DNA of 6,103 bases, taken from positions 1 through 6,103 of the forward strand of contig DATLOJ010000076.1 of NCBI GenBank assembly GCA_035536315.1, in the 5' to 3' direction. Below the pieces are notes generated by a model. That model had not been told where the DNA came from. It did no database searches and saw nothing but the letters and a program-made list of their open reading frames with translations. The translations under genes were made by a program, and so were the position numbers. Source of the DNA: DATLOJ01 sp035536315 (lineage in GTDB: Bacteria; Actinomycetota; CADDZG01; JAHWKV01). Of this stretch, positions 1-5,660 are shown piece by piece (position 1 is the stretch's first letter; each line of letters starts with the position of its first letter).

Positions 1-858
1 GTCGTGATTCAAAGACTCCATTCGGATCATTTGCATGTTCTGCCCTTGCATCCAGTCGGCGCACTCGACATCTATTCCGAACAGGGTAGAGAGACTGTCT
101 CCGGTGGATCCGATCGGGACAACGATCACCCTCTGTTGGCCTTTGTGCTCCTTGAGCCTCTCGAGTAGCGACCGCCCGGAGCTACCCACGAGTCCCGGCT
201 CCCACGCCACGTCCCAGTCATCGATTCCGGACCGCCTCGCGATTTCACCGGCTGCTGCCTGAAGCCTCTCGAGGCTTCCGCGCGACCGGGGGCCGGGGTG
301 CGGAGAGGTGAAGAAGACCTTGGATTCGGTACCGCTGGCCATCTGCCTGAGCCTGTCGGCCACGACTTCCAGGAACTCATCCGTTTGAGCCCACGCGCCG
401 AGGGCCGTGACCTCGCAAGTGGTGCCTGCGGCATCGATCGCCTCCTGAATGCTGTGCGTCCACCCCGGTTCGTCGGGCTCCTCGAGGACCGAGCCCAGCG
501 GAGCGACGATGATCCGGCTCACTCCAAGTCCCACCATCTCCTCCACGGCCTCTCCGATGAACGGATGCCAGTTCAGGCACGCAAGGAACACCTTGAAGGT
601 GCCCTTTGATTTGACGTCCAACTCCCTCTGCAGGGATACCTTCTGAAGCCAGGCGGTGTCGTGGGCCGTCGATGGGCCTCCAGTGAGCTGGTACTTCACG
701 GTCAACTCCGACAAGGCGTCGCTCGAGGATTCGAGCCCGTTTACGTCGGCAAACTCCTCGATCTCGCCGTACGTTCGTGGCCCGCCCGGGTAAAGGAGCA
801 GCACACCAATTAAGGGCCCCTCTGGCAGCACTTCCTCGATGTTTTCGATGGTTCCCAT
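1..858 (-). CDS. hemH: Divergent ferrochelatase-family protein (partial, C-terminus off window)
   Basis: An open frame of 286 codons runs from ATG at 858 to the window edge without a stop. It matches the ferrochelatase (HemH/CpfC) fold in order: an N-terminal strand IGVLLLYPGGP (residues 17-27, Tyr23 at the place of B. subtilis Tyr13), a GG-P-S segment (60-63), FKVFLACLNWHPFIGEAVEEM (88-108), FFTSPHPGP (182-190), GIDDWDVAWE (211-220) and VIVVPIGSTGDSLSTLFGID (244-263). The family inserts iron into coproporphyrin III or protoporphyrin IX. Two things are odd. The conserved DHLEVLYD motif, with its catalytic Glu, reads DSLSTLFG, so Ser258 replaces Glu. The SAHSLP motif reads SPHPGP, so the His is present (His187) but shifted, and the following GDPYP loop is shortened. 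It may be an inactive or repurposed paralogue. The start is supported weakly by GGTGAT 3 bp upstream; an in-frame GTG at 906 is less likely. Family comparison is from memory, not an alignment. Confidence 0.82.
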   Translation of the reverse strand, partial: MGTIENIEEVLPEGPLIGVLLLYPGGPRTYGEIEEFADVNGLESSSDALSELTVKYQLTGGPSTAHDTAWLQKVSLQRELDVKSKGTFKVFLACLNWHPFIGEAVEEMVGLGVSRIIVAPLGSVLEEPDEPGWTHSIQEAIDAAGTTCEVTALGAWAQTDEFLEVVADRLRQMASGTESKVFFTSPHPGPRSRGSLERLQAAAGEIARRSGIDDWDVAWEPGLVGSSGRSLLERLKEHKGQQRVIVVPIGSTGDSLSTLFGIDVECADWMQGQNMQMIRMESLNHD

Positions 859-881
859 GAAATCACCAGCGGGCCCATAGT

Positions 882-901
882 GCCCACCCGCTCGAGTGGG
901 C
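882..901. repeat. Small inverted repeat upstream of the ferrochelatase-like gene
   Basis: The arms GCCCAC (882-887) and GTGGGC (896-901) are perfectly complementary around an 8-bp centre that contains CTCGAG. It lies 24 bp upstream of the ATG at 858. It could be a protein-binding site or 5' leader hairpin for the minus-strand gene, or chance in GC-rich DNA. I see no clear -35/-10 pair for that gene. Confidence 0.3.
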
Positions 902-930
902 CGCACGCCGCATGACCTGCCGAGCGGACG

Positions 931-1020
931 TGAAATACAAAAGCGGCGCGCTTTCCTCCGAAAATTGCTCCATATGGAACTCAGGGAGAAAAGCGGCGCG
1001 CTTTTCTCCGTCCGTTCCCT
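931..1020. repeat. Left palindromic repeat array (two hairpin units, 50-bp period)
   Basis: Two hairpin cores, each AAAAGCG then GCG then a CGCTTT-type arm, begin at 939 and 989, exactly 50 bp apart. The second is the better one: GGAGAAAAGCG (985-995), a 3-nt loop GCG (996-998) and CGCTTTTCTCC (999-1009), a perfect 11-bp stem. It is framed by GGAAC (976-980) and GTTCC (1014-1018), giving an extended dyad with 4x4 internal loops. The spacer between cores has its own palindrome TCCATATGGA (969-978). The unit 939-988 matches the right-hand array unit 5703-5752 at 36 of 50 positions without gaps (counted by hand). It lies between two divergently transcribed genes, so a terminator role is unlikely. 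It is probably a dispersed intergenic repeat of REP or MITE type, or a regulatory element; the sequence does not decide. Confidence 0.75.
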
Positions 1021-1084
1021 GCCCGGTGCCGGGGTGGGGGCCGAGCTGCCTGAAAATCCTCCCCTGGGCGTTTGGTCCTGGCTA

Positions 1085-1124
1085 ATTAGGGGTACCCCGA
1101 AACCGGCAAACGGGGTACCCTAAT
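1085..1124. promoter_or_regulatory. Two-palindrome inverted repeat (candidate operator or leader hairpin) before the protease gene
   Basis: The left arm ATTAGGGGTACCCCG (1085-1099) and right arm CGGGGTACCCTAAT (1111-1124) are inverted copies with a single-base bulge, around the 11-nt A-rich centre 1100-1110. Each arm is itself a palindrome (GGGGTACCCC and GGGTACCC), with centres 23 bp apart. The structure ends 32 bp before the ATG at 1157. Two dyads about two helical turns apart suit cooperative binding by a dimeric regulator. If transcribed, it would fold into one long hairpin in the 5' leader. No run of T follows, so it does not look like a terminator. No convincing sigma-70 -35/-10 pair was found near it. 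Confidence 0.55.
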
Positions 1125-1143
1125 CGAGGGACAACCCACGGGG

Positions 1144-1150
1144 AAGGAGA
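1144..1150 (+). promoter_or_regulatory. Ribosome binding site of the subtilase gene
   Basis: AAGGAGA ends 6 nt before ATG 1157, a strong Shine-Dalgarno match at good spacing. It fixes the start and supports the signal peptide that begins there. Confidence 0.85.
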
Positions 1151-1156
1151 AGGGGA

Positions 1157-2308
1157 ATGAGAAAGCGGTTTGTTTGCGGGGTGCTTGCTGCCCTACTTGT
1201 AGTGGCTTTGGGCGTTGGGGCGAGCGCGGCGGAGGCACCGTCCGCCGGTTACATCGTCGTTTTGAAAAGCGCATCCGCGGGGGACCCGGGGTCCATCGCT
1301 CGAGAGCATGCAGATCGCTTTGGACTAACCATCGACCACGTCTATCAGCATGCTCTTAACGGTTATTCGGCATTCATCCCGACCGCCTTTGTCTCGGCGA
1401 TTTCCTCCGACCCGAGGGTCGAGCTTATTGAGCGGGACCAGCTGGCCAGGATCTCGGCGACTCAGACGAGCGCTACCTGGGGGCTCGACCGCATCGACCA
1501 GGCGAACCTTCCTCTTTCCACGACTTACTCGTACGCGAACACGGGGGCCGGAGTCACCGCGTATGTAATCGACACAGGGCTCAAGTTCTCTCACAGCGAG
1601 TTCACCGGCAGGGCAACCTCCGGCTACGACGCGATCGACGGGGGATCAGCCGACGACTGCGAGGGTCACGGGACTCACGTTGCGGGAACCGTCGGAGGAA
1701 CCAAGTACGGGGTGGCCAAGGGAGTCAATCTTGTGATCGTCAGAGTGCTGGACTGCCTCGGCTCGGGCTCGTATTCGCAGGTCATCGCCGGAGTCGACTG
1801 GGTCACCGGGCACCACGCCGCGGGAGCTCCTGCTGTTGCGAACATGAGCCTCGGTGGCGGGACCTCTTCGGCCCTCGACACCGCAGTGCGCAACTCGATC
1901 AACGATGGAGTCAGCTACGCGATCGCTGCCGGTAACGGCAACATCCTGGGCTGGGCCCAGGATGCATGCACGACTTCGCCGGCCCGCGTCGCCGAGGCAC
2001 TGACGATGGGTGCCACCGACAAGACGGACAAGAAGGCGTCTTTCTCGAACTACGGCAACTGCGTCGACTGGTTTGCGCCGGGCGTAAGCATCGTTTCGGC
2101 CGGAACATCGAGCAACACCGCGACCGCGACTTTGAGCGGTACTTCGATGGCAAGCCCGCATACCGCAGGAGTCGCGGCTCTCTACCTTCAGTCGAACCCG
2201 TCGGCGTCACCGGCTGCCGTCCGGACGGCGCTGTTCAATCTGACGACCAAGGGCAAGGTCACTTCCGCGAACACCGCGAACAACCACTTGCTGTTCACCA
2301 ACATGTAG
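1157..2308 (+). CDS. Secreted subtilisin-like serine protease (S8, aqualysin/proteinase K type)
   Basis: This 383-residue preproprotein has a signal peptide (MRKR, hydrophobic 6-22, likely cut after ASA or AEA near 24-27), an inhibitor I9-type propeptide (about 30-100, from GYIVVLK to VELIERD) and an S8 catalytic domain starting near Ala101 (ATQTSATWGLDRIDQ, very like mature aqualysin I). The triad is Asp139 (YVIDTG), His171 (GHGTHVAG) and Ser330 (GTSMASPH); the oxyanion Asn is Asn260 (AAGN). Besides Cys7 in the signal peptide there are four cysteines, 168, 200, 271 and 302. Their 32- and 31-residue spacings match the two aqualysin I disulfides, so an oxidised extracellular enzyme is expected. 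It should mature by autocleavage of the propeptide and degrade proteins outside the cell. There is no C-terminal PPC or P domain; the protein stops just after the catalytic domain. It converges on the esterase gene, and its upstream inverted repeat suggests regulated expression. The class is certain; the substrate is not known. Confidence 0.95.
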   Translation: MRKRFVCGVLAALLVVALGVGASAAEAPSAGYIVVLKSASAGDPGSIAREHADRFGLTIDHVYQHALNGYSAFIPTAFVSAISSDPRVELIERDQLARISATQTSATWGLDRIDQANLPLSTTYSYANTGAGVTAYVIDTGLKFSHSEFTGRATSGYDAIDGGSADDCEGHGTHVAGTVGGTKYGVAKGVNLVIVRVLDCLGSGSYSQVIAGVDWVTGHHAAGAPAVANMSLGGGTSSALDTAVRNSINDGVSYAIAAGNGNILGWAQDACTTSPARVAEALTMGATDKTDKKASFSNYGNCVDWFAPGVSIVSAGTSSNTATATLSGTSMASPHTAGVAALYLQSNPSASPAAVRTALFNLTTKGKVTSANTANNHLLFTNM

Positions 2309-2322
2309 ACAAGGTTTCACTC

Positions 2323-2355
2323 AAGAAGGCCCGTCAAGAAAAGGCGGGCCTTCTT
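2323..2355. terminator. Symmetric intrinsic terminator between convergent genes
   Basis: AAGAAGGCCCG (2323-2333) and CGGGCCTTCTT (2345-2355) form a perfect 11-bp stem with an 11-nt loop. It lies 14 bp after the protease stop codon and touches the esterase stop codon (TAA at 2357-2355). The A and T bases at the stem base give a short U-rich 3' side in both directions (CTTCTTTAT on plus, CTTCTTGAG on minus). It therefore probably terminates both transcripts, better on the plus strand. Confidence 0.8.
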
Positions 2356-3842
2356 TATGCCCTGCGCCAGCGCTGCAGCATGAGGACTCTCGCTCCCACC
2401 GCAAGAAGGATCACTCCGATAACCGTGACGAGGCCTCCGGCCCCCGTCTCGGCCAGGGCCGGGGAGCCGGACGATTGAGTTGTCTGCAGCTGAGCGAATC
2501 GAACCTCGGCGATGCGAAAGTAGGAAGCGCCTCGCGAGAGCTTCTCGGCGTCGGATGCCGCGGTGAACTCCTGCTGAGTGTTGGAGGGGCCGAGGACAAA
2601 TTCGAACTGAATCCGTCCCTCGGAGTCGGCGGTCCGCTTCTCCGGCTCACCCGAACGTTTTGGTCCGATAGAGACAGAGACTTCACTACCCGGTTCAAAA
2701 AGCGAGGGAGTGGTGACTTGGACCTTTCCACTGCCCTTCAAGGTGAGCACCGGGCCGGAGGTCACCGCTATCTCCATGAATTCCATGACTTGCCGGTTCA
2801 CCTCGAAGTTCCATCCATACAACGAGAACAACTTCTCCGCGGTGCGGTATGTGAACTCGGTGGGGGCCGGAGTGCCAAGAGCACTCATCAGCATCGGCAG
2901 GGCATCCTGCAAGTTTCTTTGCGCGTATGGCCAGTCGTGAATCCCCGGGCTGTACTCACGGTAGTTGTGAGGGATGTTTGCCGCTTCCAGTGCCGCATGG
3001 AACCTGCCGTTCATCGCACGAATGCCGGCCTCGGTTGCGGCCGGAGCCGCTGCCCCCTGAGGCGCGTCGCCCGGGCCGGGGGTTCCGTCTCCCGAGACGG
3101 CGGAAAGTTTCACACCCCGCAGGTTGGTGACGAGGTCTGTTGGGTTGTGAGTCCGCCAGATGACTTCCTGCTGAACCTGGTCCCCCCAAACTCGCGTGGT
3201 TGGAGTCCCTCGAAAAGAAAGGCCCTGAAACGCGACCCAGCTCGAGGGTTCCGCGATCATCGTGTCGACGGCCCCCGAGAAAGAGGCGGCCGCCACAAAG
3301 AGATCCGGATGCCGTGCTGCATAACTCATTGCCCCGAAGCCGCCCATCGAGTGGCCGGCAATCAAGCGCTGCGACCTGTCCGCAAGGGCTCGGTAGTTCG
3401 CCTCGACGTAGCCGATTAGCTCACCTATGTGGTGGCTTTCGTAGCGAGGGGGGCCGAAGGCGCCGCCGTTGAACCAGTCCGAATACCAACCGGCATTCTC
3501 GTTCTTGCCGCTATCGGGCATAACAACGATCAGGTCCAGCGGTTCGGTTAGCCCTTCGACGTCGGTCAGCCGCGTCCATGTCGTCTCGTCGTCGCCGACC
3601 CCGTGAAGCAGATAGAGCACGGGGTACCTCTCATTCGAATCTGCGTAGCCGCGCGGCAAAAGGATTCTGAACTTCATGTCCCTTTGCATCGCCGGGCTGG
3701 GCATGGTGACTTCGAAGAGACGGTCGTTTCCTTCGACCGGTACTTGCTGCGCACCCATCGCGTGGCCGCCGGGAGTTAACGACAGAACTATGCAACCGAC
3801 GACTAGCGTGACGAAGAGCTTGAACCGTGCTCTGCCAGCCAC
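2355..3842 (-). CDS. Antigen-85-like esterase with sortase (LAETG) wall anchor
   Basis: This is an alpha/beta hydrolase of the putative esterase/Ag85 family (PF00756 type), 495 residues from GTG 3842. A signal peptide covers 1-31 (RAR, hydrophobic 8-22, cut near GHA or MGA). The hydrolase domain is about 40-325: HGVGDDETTW (80-89), MPDSG (108-112), GWYSDWF (118-124), nucleophile Ser165 in GHSMGG, SGDGTPG (250-256), likely acid Glu271 and His302 in GIHDWPY. Triad spacing closely follows mycobacterial antigen 85 (Ser126, Glu230, His262). A beta-rich spacer (about 355-450) precedes LAETG (463-467), a hydrophobic segment and the tail RWRRA. It should hydrolyse an ester, or transfer an acyl group, at the cell surface; mycolyl transfer is not implied. 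The frame also opens at TTG 3905, but that overlaps the upstream gene by 59 bp and places 21 polar residues before the signal peptide, so GTG is preferred. It starts 4 bp after the dehydrogenase stop without a clear RBS, so translational coupling is likely. Confidence 0.87.
   Translation of the reverse strand: MAGRARFKLFVTLVVGCIVLSLTPGGHAMGAQQVPVEGNDRLFEVTMPSPAMQRDMKFRILLPRGYADSNERYPVLYLLHGVGDDETTWTRLTDVEGLTEPLDLIVVMPDSGKNENAGWYSDWFNGGAFGPPRYESHHIGELIGYVEANYRALADRSQRLIAGHSMGGFGAMSYAARHPDLFVAAASFSGAVDTMIAEPSSWVAFQGLSFRGTPTTRVWGDQVQQEVIWRTHNPTDLVTNLRGVKLSAVSGDGTPGPGDAPQGAAAPAATEAGIRAMNGRFHAALEAANIPHNYREYSPGIHDWPYAQRNLQDALPMLMSALGTPAPTEFTYRTAEKLFSLYGWNFEVNRQVMEFMEIAVTSGPVLTLKGSGKVQVTTPSLFEPGSEVSVSIGPKRSGEPEKRTADSEGRIQFEFVLGPSNTQQEFTAASDAEKLSRGASYFRIAEVRFAQLQTTQSSGSPALAETGAGGLVTVIGVILLAVGARVLMLQRWRRA
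2358..2456 (-). other. C-terminal sortase sorting signal (LAxTG type) within the esterase gene
   Basis: The last 33 residues have the three parts of a cell-wall sorting signal: pentapeptide LAETG, a hydrophobic stretch from AGGLVTVIGVILL to ARVLML, and the basic tail QRWRRA. LAxTG is the motif known for class E sortases of high-GC Gram-positives, whereas class A uses LPxTG. Sortase would cut between Thr466 and Gly467 and attach the esterase to peptidoglycan. A plain C-terminal membrane anchor is the alternative. Confidence 0.75.
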
Positions 3843-3846
3843 GCCC

Positions 3847-5007
3847 TTAGAGTCCGAGCGTCTTGGCGATGATGTACTTCTGAATCTCTGAAGTTCCTTC
3901 GACAAGGGTGAACATCCGAACGAACCTGTAGATGCGCTCGAGCGGTAGCTCCCGCATCCACCCCATGCCCCCGTGCACCTGAATCATGCGGTAAGCGACT
4001 CGGTTGACCATCTCGCTCGCGTACAACTTGGCTATCGACGACTCCTGCATAACCTGCTCGCCGTTGTCGTACTTCCATGCGCATTCATAAGTCAAAAGGC
4101 GCGATGCCTTCAGCTCCACCAGCGAGTCGATGACGTGTCCCTGTACGTACTGGTTCTTGCCTATCGGCCTTCCGAAGGCTTCGCGTGTCTTCGCGTATTC
4201 CAGGCCGGTATTCAGGCAGAACTCTGCGAGGCCGTTGCACCATGCGGCAATCGAGAGTCTTCCCATCGCGAGGAACTCCATCGCCGAGTAGAAGCCGCTT
4301 CCCACCTTTTCCGGGCCCCCGAGTATCTGCTCCTCGGAGACTCTGCAGTCCTCGAAGATGAGCTCGACCTGGCCGTCACCTTCCACCATTCCGCTTTGAG
4401 CCCGTCCCACGGAGAGGCCGGGGGTTTCCTTCTCGACGATGAACGCCGTGATGCCGCCGCTGCCCTTGAGCGAGCGGTCGTTGGCTGCGAACACGAGGAT
4501 GAAGTCGGCTCTGCCCCCGTTTGTGATGAAGTGCTTGCGGCCGTTCAAGACCCACTCGTCTCCCTCTTTTACCGCGGTGGTGCGAATGTCCTGCGCATCG
4601 GACCCTGCCTCCGGCTCGGTCAGAGCGAACGCCATCGACTTTTCAGCCGATACCAGCGGAGCGAGGTATCTCTTCTTCTGCTCCTCGGTCCCACTGAGAA
4701 GGACGCCGGTGGGACCTTCGGGACCGTGGCAGACAAGCAGGCCGAGGCGCAAGCCCGACTTCGTCGCCTCTTCTCTAAGGGCCACCATCCCGACTTCGGA
4801 AAGGCCCCCACCGCCGACGTCGGGAGGGAAGTTCGCCGCATAGAAACCGAGTTCCGCCGAACGGCGTCTGACCTCTTGCCACGTCTGGGCGGGTACCTCG
4901 TCCGTCTCGCGGTCGAGTGAATCTTCGAGGGGTCTTACCTCACGGTCGACGAAGCTGCGAAGCGAATCGCGGAGGTCTTGAATCTCTGGACTGAGTGCGA
5001 ACTCCAC
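3847..5007 (-). CDS. Acyl-CoA dehydrogenase (FAD flavoenzyme)
   Basis: This cytoplasmic FAD enzyme of 386 residues, the usual length, makes the alpha,beta double bond in an acyl-CoA and passes electrons to electron-transfer flavoprotein, the first step of beta-oxidation. Domains in order: helical N-terminal domain (MEFALSPEIQDLRDSLRSF onward, 1-120), beta-domain with signature FALTEPEAGSD (127-137) and WVLNGRKHFITNG (152-164), and C-terminal helical domain with REAFGRPIGKNQ (275-286), QVHGGMGWMRELPLERIYR (343-361) and VEGTSEIQK (369-377). Glu370 is the expected catalytic base, as in short- and medium-chain enzymes (YEGT). Substrate chain length cannot be read from the sequence, and branched-chain or other specialised members share these motifs. 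The GTG start lies 3 bp after the regulator's TAG without a good RBS of its own, so translation is probably coupled to it. The next gene, a surface esterase, begins 4 bp after its stop. Confidence 0.94.
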   Translation of the reverse strand: MEFALSPEIQDLRDSLRSFVDREVRPLEDSLDRETDEVPAQTWQEVRRRSAELGFYAANFPPDVGGGGLSEVGMVALREEATKSGLRLGLLVCHGPEGPTGVLLSGTEEQKKRYLAPLVSAEKSMAFALTEPEAGSDAQDIRTTAVKEGDEWVLNGRKHFITNGGRADFILVFAANDRSLKGSGGITAFIVEKETPGLSVGRAQSGMVEGDGQVELIFEDCRVSEEQILGGPEKVGSGFYSAMEFLAMGRLSIAAWCNGLAEFCLNTGLEYAKTREAFGRPIGKNQYVQGHVIDSLVELKASRLLTYECAWKYDNGEQVMQESSIAKLYASEMVNRVAYRMIQVHGGMGWMRELPLERIYRFVRMFTLVEGTSEIQKYIIAKTLGL

Positions 5008-5010
5008 GGA

Positions 5011-5619
5011 CTAGTTGACGCTCTTCGTGACTCCGAGGCCTCTCAAGCAGAACTCTGAAACGAACTTGCTCAGCTCGTCGATATCGTTGGGGATCGCCCC
5101 TGTGCTGCGCAGCCGGGCGAAGTGGAACACCGTCGCGACCACTCCCTGCGCAAGAAGCATCGGATCTTCATCTGTAATGTCGCCGTTGGCGATTGCCTCT
5201 TTGATGTGCACGGCAGTGTCGGACGCATGCACCTGCTGCGCATCGTCGATGAGCGACGCAAAACGATCCTGCGTGCCGGCGAACCGGAGCAGTACGTAGA
5301 GGTGCTCGTTCTCTGCGGTGAAACGAAGCGAGGCCTCGATGCCTTTGGAGATTCGCTTCAAAGGGTCGGTCTCGTCCTCAATGGCTTTGGCCTGCGCTCT
5401 GCGCAGATCGTCCCTGGTCGCTTGCACGATCTCGCGGAAGAGTGTCTCTTTGTTCTCGAAGTACCAGTAGAAAAGGCCCTTGGCAACACCGGCAGATTTC
5501 ACGATGTCGATCACGCGGGTCGCGTAATAACCGCTGTGGGCAAAGAGCTTGGCGGCCTCGTGCATGAGCTGCTGCTTCCGGGCCTTGCCTTGCTTAGTGA
5601 GTTTCTGTGCGCCTCCCAT
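5011..5619 (-). CDS. TetR/AcrR-family transcriptional regulator
   Basis: This 202-residue protein is of normal TetR length. The N-terminal DNA-binding domain (about 10-62) has KARKQQLMHEAAKLFAHSGY, then the helix-turn-helix ATRVIDIVKSAGVAKGLFYWY and FENKETLFREIV, which matches the family closely. The C-terminal ligand-binding half (65-202) is all-helical and not recognisable. It is the first gene of a tight operon with the acyl-CoA dehydrogenase, so repression of its own operon, released by an acyl-CoA or related lipid, is a reasonable inference by analogy with TetR regulators of fatty-acid and sterol breakdown. ATG 5619 is preferred to in-frame TTG 5628: neither has a Shine-Dalgarno site, but a -10 element ends 8 bp before the ATG, which fits a leaderless mRNA, and the TTG lies at the edge of that -10. 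Confidence 0.92.
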   Translation of the reverse strand: MGGAQKLTKQGKARKQQLMHEAAKLFAHSGYYATRVIDIVKSAGVAKGLFYWYFENKETLFREIVQATRDDLRRAQAKAIEDETDPLKRISKGIEASLRFTAENEHLYVLLRFAGTQDRFASLIDDAQQVHASDTAVHIKEAIANGDITDEDPMLLAQGVVATVFHFARLRSTGAIPNDIDELSKFVSEFCLRGLGVTKSVN

Positions 5620-5643
5620 GGGGGCCAAGGATACCCGGCCCCC
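5620..5643. promoter_or_regulatory. Candidate TetR operator
   Basis: GGGGGCC (5620-5626) and GGCCCCC (5637-5643) are perfect inverted repeats around a 10-bp centre. The whole 24-bp dyad covers the predicted -10 and transcription start and touches the regulator's ATG. Size and place suit self-repression by a TetR dimer. The arms are pure G/C, so chance in GC-rich DNA remains possible. Confidence 0.5.
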
Positions 5644-5656
5644 TCCAGGCGGTCAG
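5628..5656 (-). promoter_or_regulatory. Predicted promoter of the tetR-acyl-CoA dehydrogenase-esterase operon
   Basis: On the minus strand, CTGACC (5656-5651) serves as -35 and TATCCT (5633-5628) as -10, separated by exactly 17 bp. Eight bases separate the -10 from ATG 5619, so transcription would begin at or next to the A of the start codon. This explains the absence of a ribosome binding site. The hexamers are decent, not perfect, matches to the housekeeping consensus TTGACA/TATAAT. Confidence 0.55.
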
Positions 5657-5660
5657 CCGG

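Noticed and set aside
896..1123. A 75-codon open frame in the left intergenic region
   Set aside because: It is made largely of the palindromic repeats and the inverted repeat, with no ribosome binding site.
2475..3419. A 314-codon open frame on the plus strand
   Set aside because: It lies fully antisense to the esterase, has a composition rich in Arg and Gly typical of shadow frames in GC-rich DNA, and shows no domain, signal or ribosome binding site.
3780..3842. Lipoprotein signal (VVGC) in the esterase
   Set aside because: The Cys sits inside the hydrophobic core and is followed by IVLSL; the signal peptide continues to an AxA-type site, and the protein has a C-terminal anchor.
3973..4920. 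A 315-codon open frame on the plus strand
   Set aside because: It is antisense to the acyl-CoA dehydrogenase, whose motifs are clear across the same bases; it shows no recognisable motif.
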